From assembly GCA_029975915.1 (NCBI GenBank), contig JARKOC010000138.1:1-64000 (forward strand): a DNA stretch of 64,000 nucleotides, written 5' to 3'. Shown here piece after piece: positions 8,829 to 16,602 of the stretch (position 1 is its first letter; each line of letters opens with the position of its first letter). This DNA comes from Bryobacteraceae bacterium. Lineage in GTDB: Bacteria; Acidobacteriota; Terriglobia; Bryobacterales; Bryobacteraceae. A program made the position numbers and the translations under genes. The notes below the pieces were generated by a model. That model searched no databases, had not been told where the DNA came from, and saw only the letters and a list, made by a program, of their open reading frames with translations.

Positions 8829-9178
8829 CACATCATAAGATCCACGAAAATCATCCGCACGTCCATGGACCCGGCTGCGGCCACACTGCCATCGAACATG
8901 ACGGCCACACCGATTATCTCCACGACGGCCACCTCCATCAGCCGCATGGAGACCATTTTGACGAGCACTCCCTGCCCGTCACGGCCGCCAATCCGGACGC
9001 CTGCACTCCGGCCCACGCCTGCGCCGGCCACCCCGCCGGCCACATTCACGGCCCAGGTTGCGGGCACGAAGCCGTCCCGCATGGCGGTCATGTCGACTAT
9101 TTGGTCGGCGGCCATTTGCATCACCCGCACGACGGCCACTGCGACGACCACGGCTCAGTGAGAGCGGCTGAAAACTAG
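8825..9178 (+). CDS. Histidine-rich tandem-repeat metal-binding protein
   Basis: A 117-residue protein with about 28 His and 5 Cys. It consists of two copies of a roughly 40-residue unit built as HxHGPGCGHxAxxHxGHxDYLxxGHLHxPHxxHxDxH (first about residues 12-48, second about 74-111), joined by a short linker with two Cys. No signal peptide or membrane segment is present, so it is probably cytosolic. The ATG overlaps the ArsR stop codon, implying translational coupling and metal-responsive expression. Most likely it buffers or delivers zinc for the neighbouring ATPase. The repeat motif is one I associate with small hypothetical proteins near metal transporters; no function is established. Confidence 0.75.
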   Translation: MTHHKIHENHPHVHGPGCGHTAIEHDGHTDYLHDGHLHQPHGDHFDEHSLPVTAANPDACTPAHACAGHPAGHIHGPGCGHEAVPHGGHVDYLVGGHLHHPHDGHCDDHGSVRAAEN

Positions 9179-9215
9179 TCCAGCGGTCAACGTAGCACTC
9201 TTGGCGCCAGCGCGC

Positions 9216-9569
9216 TCAGCAGATGCGCACGAGCCCTTCCATCCACGCCCGCCGGCCGCAGACGGGGCACTTGACGTACTTGCTCGTAAGCGTTTGCGGG
9301 CTAAGGAAGTCCTCCCAGGCTGAGATCGCAAATTCCGCCCCGCAGCCGGGGCAGCGGTATCCGTTCGTGCGTGCATGCCAGCGGATCAGCAACGCGAGGA
9401 TGAGTACAACGCCTGCCAGGACTGAAAACGGGGATGTCCGCCCGAGCCAGAGAGCCAGGCCTACGACCGCCAGGCAGGCGATCGTGATGTAGACGCCTGT
9501 TCGGATCCGATCTGACTTGCGGTGCTCGCGAAATCTGGTTCCCGGCGAATTCACGCCACGATCATACAA
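9216..9569 (-). CDS. Small membrane protein with C-terminal zinc ribbon
   Basis: Up to 117 residues from a TTG start (an alternative GTG at 9554 gives 112). Two adjacent hydrophobic segments, at about 26-42 and 46-63, are followed by a treble-clef or ribbon-like pair CPGC and CPVC about 32 residues apart. The C terminus is presumably cytosolic. Function unknown. The gene begins immediately past the kor operon terminator, so it needs its own promoter or terminator read-through. It may be related to the zinc locus next door, but there is no direct sign of that. Confidence 0.55.
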   Translation of the reverse strand: MYDRGVNSPGTRFREHRKSDRIRTGVYITIACLAVVGLALWLGRTSPFSVLAGVVLILALLIRWHARTNGYRCPGCGAEFAISAWEDFLSPQTLTSKYVKCPVCGRRAWMEGLVRIC

Positions 9570-9603
9570 AAACGCGAGCCAGATGCGGGAATCCGGCTCG
9601 CGT
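9568..9603 (-). terminator. Intrinsic terminator of the 2-oxoacid oxidoreductase operon
   Basis: On the minus strand ACGCGAGCC (9603-9595) and GGCTCGCGT (9580-9572) form a perfect 9-bp GC-rich stem with a 14-nt loop, followed at once by a run of five T residues. It lies 24 nt after the stop of the gamma-subunit gene. Confidence 0.85.
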
Positions 9604-9626
9604 CCTTGCTTGCTCGTTCGTGGAGC

Positions 9627-10244
9627 CTACTTCGTTTGGTTTTCGAGTTCCAACCCCGGTATCATCTCCTCGCCGGGATGGGTCCGCTCGCCCTGGCGCG
9701 ACAGCACCTCAAGGCCGTATTCGTAGCCCTTATTGAAGGCCTTCAGGTTCAATTCAAGGAACCGCTTGGGGACTTCGTGCTCGATGCCGCCCCGGCAGGC
9801 CTCGGGCGAAACCACTTTGGTGATGGCGCAGAAAAACCCGACCATGATCACATTCAGCACCATCTTCTTGCCAAGTTCCTCGGCGAAACGCGTGGCCGGG
9901 ATGCCATAGATCTTGCACTTTGGAACATTCGCCAGAGCGTCGACCTGGACCAACTCCTCCTCCACCAGCAGGAAGCCGCCTGGTTTCACTTCCGGGCCGT
10001 AGCGCGTGTAGGCCTCTAGCGACATGGCCACAAGGATGTCGGGCTGGGTAAGGTAGGGGTAGAGCACCGGCTCGTCGCTCAGCACCAGTGCCGCGCTGGC
10101 CGCGCCGCCGCGAGCCTCGGGCCCGTAGTTCTGTGTCATCGTGGCGAAGCCCTTCTGGTGGAGAGCGACGGCCGTGCCGATGATATGGGCCGACAGAATG
10201 ACGCCCTGTCCGCCAAATCCAGCGATACGCAGTTCGGTTAGCAT
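9627..10244 (-). CDS. korC: 2-oxoacid:ferredoxin oxidoreductase, gamma subunit
   Basis: A 205-residue protein of the pyruvate/2-ketoisovalerate ferredoxin oxidoreductase gamma family. It opens with ELRIAGFGGQGVILS and continues with QNYGPEARGGAA, both diagnostic of this subunit. It is the last gene of a four-gene operon: ferredoxin, alpha, beta, gamma. Its ATG overlaps the beta-subunit stop by 7 bp. The complex oxidatively decarboxylates a 2-oxoacid, probably 2-oxoglutarate, to acyl-CoA and reduces ferredoxin. With sucCD elsewhere in the window this would supply a CoA-linked route around 2-oxoglutarate in the TCA cycle. The symbol follows the usual Kor naming; substrate choice is inferred. 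Confidence 0.88.
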   Translation of the reverse strand: MLTELRIAGFGGQGVILSAHIIGTAVALHQKGFATMTQNYGPEARGGAASAALVLSDEPVLYPYLTQPDILVAMSLEAYTRYGPEVKPGGFLLVEEELVQVDALANVPKCKIYGIPATRFAEELGKKMVLNVIMVGFFCAITKVVSPEACRGGIEHEVPKRFLELNLKAFNKGYEYGLEVLSRQGERTHPGEEMIPGLELENQTK

Positions 10245-11146
10245 GAGCAGCAGCCCTCCTTGCCCTCGCTATTATCGCCGCAGCCCAGTCCGACCGCCGA
10301 AATCTCGTGGTAGTTCGCGCCAAGCTGGGCGCGCATGAGCGTGAGATAGTCGGGCCGCTCGCGATCGACGAATTTGCCGACGATGATCGGCTGGTGCGGA
10401 ACGATGGCCACTTCCCACGTCGGCGCGCCGTTCTTGGTCTTGGTCATCTCCTTGTACTCTTTCATCTGGGCCAGGCCGTCGGCATAGCCGTTGCGCCGGC
10501 CATAGAGCGTCGGGCAGGGCGAGAGCACTTCGATAAACCGGAAGCCCTTCTTCTTGAGCGCCTCGGACATCGACCGCTCCAGTTGCTTCACATGAAACGC
10601 CGTCCAGCGGGCCACGTAGCAGGCGCCGGCGGCGTCCACCAGTTGCGGGATGTTCAACTCAGGTTCAAAACTGCCGTATGGCGTGGTGGTCGAGGTGGCC
10701 GTGCCCGGCGTGGTGGCTGCGGCCTGGCCGCCAGTCATGGCGTAGATCATGTTGTTGACGCAAACCACCATGATGTCCATGTTTCGCCGGGCGGCATGGA
10801 TCAGATGGTTCCCGCCAATGGAAGTCAGGTCGCCGTCGCCGGAATAGACGATGACGTTCAATTCAGGATTGGCCAATTTCAGGCCCGTGGCAAACGGAAT
10901 GGCGCGGCCATGAGTAGTGTGGAACGAATCAAGCTGGACATACCCGCTAACGCGCCCCGAACAGCCGATGCCAGAGACGATGGCCGTTTTCTTCAGATTG
11001 ATGCCCGAGCCCAGCAGGGCGTAGGCGAAGCTGTTCACCGTGGTGCCGAGTCCGCAACCCGGGCACCAGATGGTGGGAATGCGGTCCTTTCTCAGAACCT
11101 GCTCGACCGGATTGCATAAGGCCGTCGGTTCGATGAGCGTGCTCAT
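10238..11146 (-). CDS. korB: 2-oxoacid:ferredoxin oxidoreductase, beta (TPP-binding) subunit
   Basis: A 302-residue subunit. The ATG at 11146 overlaps the alpha stop by 4 bp (ATGA); a longer open frame upstream is only the shadow of the alpha gene. WCPGCG near residue 28 and SGDGDLTSIGGN near 102 are the beta-subunit cysteine and thiamine-diphosphate motifs. The last 14 residues contain four Cys (CGDNSEGKEGCCSC), a tail that I do not know as standard for this family. Beta binds TPP and performs decarboxylation together with alpha. Confidence 0.9.
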   Translation of the reverse strand: MSTLIEPTALCNPVEQVLRKDRIPTIWCPGCGLGTTVNSFAYALLGSGINLKKTAIVSGIGCSGRVSGYVQLDSFHTTHGRAIPFATGLKLANPELNVIVYSGDGDLTSIGGNHLIHAARRNMDIMVVCVNNMIYAMTGGQAAATTPGTATSTTTPYGSFEPELNIPQLVDAAGACYVARWTAFHVKQLERSMSEALKKKGFRFIEVLSPCPTLYGRRNGYADGLAQMKEYKEMTKTKNGAPTWEVAIVPHQPIIVGKFVDRERPDYLTLMRAQLGANYHEISAVGLGCGDNSEGKEGCCSC

Positions 11147-12300
11147 TGCGCCCCCCTCTCGATCGCGTCCAGAATCTCTTTCGGATCGTGCACTGTGCCG
11201 CCCGGATGCGGCACGCTGATCACCTTCGTCTTGCCGCCCGCGCAGCGTTCCAGTTCGATGACCACCTGGCCCATGTTCAGCTCCGGCATGATGAGCGCCT
11301 TCACCTTCGGCGCCAGCTCGCGGATCAGCTTTTCCGGGAAAGGCCAGACACAAATCAACCGGAGTGAACCGACCTTCAACCCCTTCTGCCTCGCCATATG
11401 GATCGCCCTCATGGCCACGCGTGAAGTAATGCCGTAGCTCACCACCACCACATCGGCGCCTTCAACCTGGTCGGCCTCGACGATGGTCAATTCGTCCGCC
11501 GCCCGGCTGATCTTGTTGAACAGCCTCGTAACGAGTTCACGCTGCTGCGGCGGGTTCATCAGCGGATAGCCCTTCTTGTCGTGCGTCAGGCCGGTCACAT
11601 ACAGGCCATAGCCCTCGCCGGCGTGCGCCATGTCGGGCACCAGATCATCGCCTGTCTCATAGGCTAGGTATTCTTCCGGTGGTTTGGTGGTCTTGCGCCG
11701 GGGATAGACTTCGATTTCCTCGGCCTCAGGAATCACCACCTTTTCGGTCATGTGGCCGACGCACTCGTCCATCATTAACATCACTGGGACGCGGAACTTC
11801 TCGGCCAGGTTCATCGCCGTCACCGACAGGTCAAAGCACTCCTGGGGAGAGTTCGGCACCAGCGAGATGGTCGAATAGTCGCCATGCGAGCCGAACCGCG
11901 CCTGCATCATGTCGCCCTGCGCGGGCAACGTCGGCAAACCAGTTGACGGGCCGCCCCGCTGGACGTCGACGAAAACGCACGGCGTCTCGGTCATCGCCGC
12001 GTAGCCGATATGCTCCATCATCAACGAGTAGCCGGGCCCGGAGGTCACTGTGAACGACTTCGCCCCCGCCCAGACCATCCCTTGCAGCGTAATCGAGGCC
12101 GCCAACTCGTCTTCCATCTGGATAAACAGCCCGCCGACGGTCGGGGCGCGCTGCGCAAAGCGTTCCACCACCTCGGTGGACGGTGTGATCGGGTAGCCGG
12201 CGGCGAACTTGGCGCCGGCGGCGAGCAGCCCTTCACAACAGGCCGTGTCGCCGTTGATGAAGTGGGTGCCGGTAAGAACACATTCCTTTTCGGCGTGCAT
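11143..12300 (-). CDS. korA: 2-oxoacid:ferredoxin oxidoreductase, alpha subunit
   Basis: A 385-residue alpha subunit. GYPITPSTEVVE near residue 35 is the typical KorA motif, followed by the pyrimidine-binding domain with the acidic MEDELAAS and TSGPGYSLM. The RGGPSTGLPT segment contacts the substrate, and DECVGHMTEKV leads into the transketolase C-terminal-like domain. The gamma domain is a separate gene, as in four-subunit enzymes. It starts one base after the ferredoxin gene ends and overlaps beta by 4 bp, so the operon is tightly coupled. The alternative substrates pyruvate and 2-ketoisovalerate cannot be excluded. Confidence 0.9.
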   Translation of the reverse strand: MHAEKECVLTGTHFINGDTACCEGLLAAGAKFAAGYPITPSTEVVERFAQRAPTVGGLFIQMEDELAASITLQGMVWAGAKSFTVTSGPGYSLMMEHIGYAAMTETPCVFVDVQRGGPSTGLPTLPAQGDMMQARFGSHGDYSTISLVPNSPQECFDLSVTAMNLAEKFRVPVMLMMDECVGHMTEKVVIPEAEEIEVYPRRKTTKPPEEYLAYETGDDLVPDMAHAGEGYGLYVTGLTHDKKGYPLMNPPQQRELVTRLFNKISRAADELTIVEADQVEGADVVVVSYGITSRVAMRAIHMARQKGLKVGSLRLICVWPFPEKLIRELAPKVKALIMPELNMGQVVIELERCAGGKTKVISVPHPGGTVHDPKEILDAIERGAQ

Positions 12301-12301
12301 A

Positions 12302-12571
12302 TTAGGCTTCCTTTGCCTCCATTGCCGGCTCGGCGGACGGTTTGGCGGCCTTCACTTCCGCCTGTTTGAAGCCAAAGATGGCGAAATCGGGGCAGTACAT
12401 CCCACAAAGGTTGCAGCCCGAACACTTGTCAGGATCCACCATGTGCGGCGGGTGGTATCCCTTCTTATTAAAAGCGGAAGAAAGCGCAAGGACATGCGTG
12501 GGACAGAACTCCACGCAAAAACCGCATCCCTTGCACCGCTCAGTCGTTACGATCACGGAGCCTCTAGCCAT
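12302..12571 (-). CDS. korD: 2[4Fe-4S] ferredoxin-type delta subunit
   Basis: An 89-residue electron-transfer subunit with two complete CxxCxxCxxxCP clusters, [12 protein letters not shown] (about 13-24) and [12 protein letters not shown] (about 50-61). A short Lys/Ala/Glu-rich tail follows. It is the first gene of the operon and carries a strong ribosome site AGGAGGGG 6-7 nt ahead of the ATG. It receives electrons from the TPP/alpha-beta core and passes them to free ferredoxin. Confidence 0.9.
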   Translation of the reverse strand: MARGSVIVTTERCKGCGFCVEFCPTHVLALSSAFNKKGYHPPHMVDPDKCSGCNLCGMYCPDFAIFGFKQAEVKAAKPSAEPAMEAKEA

Positions 12572-12601
12572 GCAGAGCCCCTCCTAACAGGACTTCATGG
12601 T

Positions 12602-12607
12602 TTTATA
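12602..12607 (-). promoter_or_regulatory. Possible -10 box of the kor operon
   Basis: TATAAA on the minus strand, 31 nt ahead of the ferredoxin ATG. No good -35 is seen 16-19 nt upstream, so this is a tentative call. Confidence 0.3.
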
Positions 12608-12744
12608 TGCAATCGTTATGCCACCAGTGACACGGCTTTAACTTGACTCATTAGTAACCTACATGGATCGTACGACTTGCAGTTGAAATCGACGGTCATG
12701 GACGGGCCACCCGGCGCCTGCCAGCTGGGGCATTTGACCCATGG

Positions 12745-13155
12745 CTAAAGCAGCATGTAGGTGACCAATCCCGTTGCCACAGCTTTGCCGTGTTCATCGT
12801 GGACATCCACCGAGATAACAGCTAGCGTCTTGCCGAGTTTGATGATCTTGGACCGGGCGCGCACCTTCCCGTCGCCAGCCGGATTCAGGTAGTTCACCTT
12901 CAGTTCAACCGTGGTCACCGCGCGCTGGCCGCCGAGTTGGCCGAAGAGCGCCACTCCCGCCGCAGCATCCACAAGCGTCGCCGTGACTCCGCCGTGCAGG
13001 GTGCCGAAGATGTTGGTCAGCTCCGGCCGCACAGCCGCTTCCATTGTGATGCCGTCCTTCCACACGCGGACCACTTTGAAGCCGAGCGTCGCATTGAACG
13101 ACGTCTCCGTCATCAGCTTGTTCAGTTTGTCTCGTTTTAGCGGTGAGGGCCTCAA
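12745..13155 (-). CDS. PaaI-type hotdog-fold acyl-CoA thioesterase
   Basis: A 136-residue protein from a TTG start. An ATG at 13113 would shorten it by 14 residues and free more space for promoters, but the extra N-terminal helix fits the family. The hotdog signature NIFGTLHGGVTATLVDAAAG (about 47-66) contains the HGG and the Asp of the PaaI subfamily, and VELKVNYLNPA follows. It hydrolyses aryl- or acyl-CoA esters. It is divergent from a beta-oxidation multienzyme gene only 26 bp away, so the two may share regulation and act on the same acyl-CoA pool. Confidence 0.85.
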   Translation of the reverse strand: MRPSPLKRDKLNKLMTETSFNATLGFKVVRVWKDGITMEAAVRPELTNIFGTLHGGVTATLVDAAAGVALFGQLGGQRAVTTVELKVNYLNPAGDGKVRARSKIIKLGKTLAVISVDVHDEHGKAVATGLVTYMLL

Positions 13156-13181
13156 ATTTGTAGTATGGCACTGGAGGGCCC

Positions 13182-15116
13182 ATGGCGTTCAAGATCACCA
13201 CATTTTGCAAGGATACGGTCGCCGTCGTTGGCATCGACAATCCGCCTGTCAACGCGCTGGCATCGGGGTTGGCGGAAGCCATCGCCGAAGCCGTTGAGAT
13301 GGCCGCCGCTTCTGAACGTATTACGGCGATCGTTGTAATCTGCGCTGGAAAGACTTTCGTCGCTGGCGCCGAAATCAAGGAGTTTGGCGAGATCGTCGCC
13401 GGACGGATGCCGCCGATTACGTTGGCTGAAGCGTTCGCCCGTATTGAGTCGTGCGCGAAGCCGGTCGTCATGGCCATCCACGGATCGGCATTGGGAGGTG
13501 GACTGGAGCTCGCCATGTCGGGCCATTACCGGATCGCTCTGGCGTCAGCAAGGGTGGGCCAGCCGGAGGTGAATCTGGGTCTGATCCCCGGCGCTGGCGG
13601 CACACAGCGACTACCCAGGCTATGCGGCGCGGCGAAGGCGTTGGAGTTGATCACAACTGGCCGCGCAATCACTGCCGCCGAGGCGTTGGAGGCGGAAATA
13701 ATTGACAAGGTTGTTGAGGAAAACCTTCTCGATGCGTCGGTGGAGTACGCCAAAACGCTCACTTCTCCGCGGCGGACCAGTGAGTTGCCCGCCCCGGCAC
13801 CCGATCCTGAAGCCTTGGCATCGGCACGCAAGGACGCGGCCAAACGAATGCGCCACCAGACTGCTCCCCTTGCCGCCGTCGACGCCGTCGAGGCCTCGAC
13901 GCGGCTGGACTTCGCCGGCGGCATGGCCGAGGAGAAACGGCTTTTCGAGAGCTGCCTGTACGGGCCACAGGCCAAGGCGCTGATCCATGCATTTTTCGCG
14001 GAACGGGAACTCGCCCGCATCCCATTCATCAGCAAAGACTTACCATTCGAACCAGTTCGTTTGGCAGCGATCCTGGGCGCCGGCACCATGGGCCGCGGCA
14101 TTGCGATGTGCTTCGCAAACGCCGGCCTCCCTGTGACGATCTCCGACCAAACGAACCAGGCGGTCGAGGCGGCGCTGGTTGCGATCCGCGCGACCTATGA
14201 GGCCGGGGTCAAGAAAGGAAAGCTGACCGCCGACGAAGTCGAGAACCGTCTGGCGCTGATCCGTCCAGGCATTGGGTTGGATGGCTTTGAAACCGCGGAT
14301 ATCGTCGTCGAGGCCGTGTTTGAGGATCTTGACACGAAACAGCGTGTTTTCACCCAGTTGGACCAAGTCGCGAAATCCGGCGCGATCCTGGCCACCAATA
14401 CTTCGACGCTCGATGTGGACGCCATCGCCGCAGTGACCAAGCGGCCCGAATGGGTCTGCGGGTTCCACTTCTTCTCGCCCGCCCACATCATGAAGCTGCT
14501 CGAAATCGTGCGCGGCAAGGCGACCGCGCCAGAGGTGCTGGCCTCGGCGATGGAACTCGGCAAGCGGCTGAAGAAAGTGGCGGTGATGGCAGGCAACTGC
14601 CCCGGCTTCATCGGCAACCGGATGTTCGCCCCTTACCGGGAAGCGGCCATCCGGTGCGTCGAGCAGGGCGCTTCGCCCTGGGCGGTTGACGAAGCACTGA
14701 CGGATTGGGGCATGGCCATGGGACCGATCCGGGTCGGCGATCTGTCGGGCATCGACATCCTGCGCGAGGTTCGTTTGGCCGCGGGCCTCGCCGAGACGGT
14801 CGAAGACCAGTTATTTACCATGGGAAGACTGGGCGAAAAGACCGGTCAAGGCTGGTACCGGTATCCCGATGGCCGGAAGGCCGAGCCTGATCCGGCCGTC
14901 GAGGCGCTGGTGCGCGAATACGCGTTGACCCACGGCATCACGCAGCGGACGTTTTCGCCGGAGGAGATCGCCGAAAGCTGCATCGGAGCGCTTCGAGCCG
15001 AGGGCGCAAAGATTCTGGCCGAAGGCATGGCGCTGCGCGGCTCGGACATCGACATGGTCTACATCCACGGCTATGGCTTTCCGGCTTGGCGCGGCGGACC
15101 GATGTTTGAGGGTTGA
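13182..15116 (+). CDS. Enoyl-CoA hydratase/3-hydroxyacyl-CoA dehydrogenase multienzyme, C-terminally short
   Basis: A 644-residue fatty-acid beta-oxidation protein of the FadB/FadJ and peroxisomal multienzyme type. Residues 1-190 are the crotonase domain: the oxyanion hole is at VAGAEIKEF and HGSALGGGLELA, and the second Glu lies in PEVNLGLIPGAGGTQR. A Rossmann domain begins with GAGTMGRG near residue 300, and HFFSPAHIMKLLEIV carries the catalytic His. The first dehydrogenase C-terminal domain is complete. The second stops at GFPAWRGGPMFEG, where relatives usually continue for another 50-70 residues. A ribosome site GGAGGG precedes the ATG by about 4 nt. Confidence 0.9.
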   Translation: MAFKITTFCKDTVAVVGIDNPPVNALASGLAEAIAEAVEMAAASERITAIVVICAGKTFVAGAEIKEFGEIVAGRMPPITLAEAFARIESCAKPVVMAIHGSALGGGLELAMSGHYRIALASARVGQPEVNLGLIPGAGGTQRLPRLCGAAKALELITTGRAITAAEALEAEIIDKVVEENLLDASVEYAKTLTSPRRTSELPAPAPDPEALASARKDAAKRMRHQTAPLAAVDAVEASTRLDFAGGMAEEKRLFESCLYGPQAKALIHAFFAERELARIPFISKDLPFEPVRLAAILGAGTMGRGIAMCFANAGLPVTISDQTNQAVEAALVAIRATYEAGVKKGKLTADEVENRLALIRPGIGLDGFETADIVVEAVFEDLDTKQRVFTQLDQVAKSGAILATNTSTLDVDAIAAVTKRPEWVCGFHFFSPAHIMKLLEIVRGKATAPEVLASAMELGKRLKKVAVMAGNCPGFIGNRMFAPYREAAIRCVEQGASPWAVDEALTDWGMAMGPIRVGDLSGIDILREVRLAAGLAETVEDQLFTMGRLGEKTGQGWYRYPDGRKAEPDPAVEALVREYALTHGITQRTFSPEEIAESCIGALRAEGAKILAEGMALRGSDIDMVYIHGYGFPAWRGGPMFEG

Positions 15117-15225
15117 TGTGGCCCCGAACCGCCCGTCCAAATGAGCGCTTCGCCCCGCGGCCCGGCCAAACTGCAATATGATGATGGGCGAACGTCTGTT
15201 CGTCAAAGGAGTCATCATCAGTACC

Positions 15226-16578
15226 ATGTCCGAAGTCAGCCGCAGACATTTCTTCTATGGATCGCTGCTCGCAGGCGCTGTGCCCACAGCCGGGTTCGGC
15301 AGCGTCCCGTCCCTGAGCGCGCTCGGCTACAAATCACCGAACGAGAAGCTGAACATTGCCGCCATCGGGTCGGGCGGCAAGGGCTATTCCGACATCAACG
15401 GATGCCTGCCCGAGAATATCGTCGCGCTGACCGACCCCGACGACAAGCGCGCCGAGCGGACCTTTAAACAGTTTCCCAATCTGCCGAAGTACAAGGACTT
15501 CCGGCGGATGTTCGACAAGCACATCAAGGAGATCGACGCCGTCCTGGTGTCGTGTCCCGACTTCATGCACGGCACGGCCGCAATGTGGGCCATGGCGCGC
15601 GGCAAACACGTTTATTGCCAGAAGCCGCTTGTGCGGACGGTTTGGGAAGCGCAGCAGTTGACCGCCGCTGCGGCCAAGTACGGCGTTGCCACGCAGATGG
15701 GCAACCAGGGCTATTCGAACGATGGTGCGCGCGAGTGCTGCGAAATCATCTGGAACGGCGATATCGGCAATGTCACCGAAGTCCATGCCTGGACCGACCG
15801 CCCCGGCAAGTACTGGCCCCAGAGCCCCGAGGTGGAACCGAAGGAAGCGCCCGTGCCGCCGCATCTCGATTGGGAAGCTTGGCTTGGATCCGCTCCGGAT
15901 ACGCCTTACAGCCCCGCCTATGCGCCGCATAACTGGCGCGGATTTCCACAGTTCGGCTGTGGCGCCATCGGCGATATGGCATGCCACATCCTGGGCACGC
16001 CCAACATGGCCATGCGGCTGTCGATGACCGGGCCGGTCAGCGTCGAATGCGTCAAGAAGGAAGGCGTGGGCAAGTACTGCTTCCCGCACCAGACCGTCAT
16101 CCGCTTCGACTTCCCGCAGCGCGGGACGATGCCGCCGTTGAAACTGTTCTGGTACGACAGCCTGAAGGATATGCCGAAGTTCGACGGCATCCCGGCGGGC
16201 CAGTTGATTGGCGATAAGGACATCAACGGCAGCCTGTTTATCGGCGACAAAGGCATGGTCACCACCGGCTGCTACGGCGAGAACACCCGTCTCATGCCCG
16301 ACGAAAAGATGAAAGATTACAAAGGCGCTCCGAAGCTGCTCACCCGCTCGCCGGGCCACTACCGCGACTGGATCCGCGCCTGCAAGGGCGGCGATCCGGC
16401 GTGCTCGAACTTCTCGGTTGCCGGACCGTTCGTCGAATGGATGCTGCTGGGCGTCATCGCCATGCGCTTTGAGGGCAAACTCGAATGGGACAACCGGAAG
16501 AAGCTGTTCACCAATAATAAGGAAGCGAATCAGTATCTGAAGCCGGTGTTCCGCAAGGGCTACAAGTTCAACGGCTAG
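15226..16578 (+). CDS. Tat-exported Gfo/Idh/MocA-family oxidoreductase
   Basis: About 450 residues from the ATG at 15226, which places SRRHFF, a twin-arginine signal, five residues from the start. A frame opening at 15178 adds 16 residues ahead of the signal and is less likely; AAAGGAG lies 14 nt before 15226. Residues about 40-160 form the Rossmann domain (IAAIGSGGKG). The usual EKP motif reads CQKPL, a variant of the exported Acidobacteria/Planctomycetes-type members. The GFO C-terminal domain includes HNWRGFPQFGCGAIGDMACH. Probably a periplasmic sugar or polyol oxidoreductase with bound NAD(P); the substrate is unknown. Confidence 0.88.
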   Translation: MSEVSRRHFFYGSLLAGAVPTAGFGSVPSLSALGYKSPNEKLNIAAIGSGGKGYSDINGCLPENIVALTDPDDKRAERTFKQFPNLPKYKDFRRMFDKHIKEIDAVLVSCPDFMHGTAAMWAMARGKHVYCQKPLVRTVWEAQQLTAAAAKYGVATQMGNQGYSNDGARECCEIIWNGDIGNVTEVHAWTDRPGKYWPQSPEVEPKEAPVPPHLDWEAWLGSAPDTPYSPAYAPHNWRGFPQFGCGAIGDMACHILGTPNMAMRLSMTGPVSVECVKKEGVGKYCFPHQTVIRFDFPQRGTMPPLKLFWYDSLKDMPKFDGIPAGQLIGDKDINGSLFIGDKGMVTTGCYGENTRLMPDEKMKDYKGAPKLLTRSPGHYRDWIRACKGGDPACSNFSVAGPFVEWMLLGVIAMRFEGKLEWDNRKKLFTNNKEANQYLKPVFRKGYKFNG

Positions 16579-16602
16579 CGGAATCGGTCAGCAGGGCCTA
16601 CC

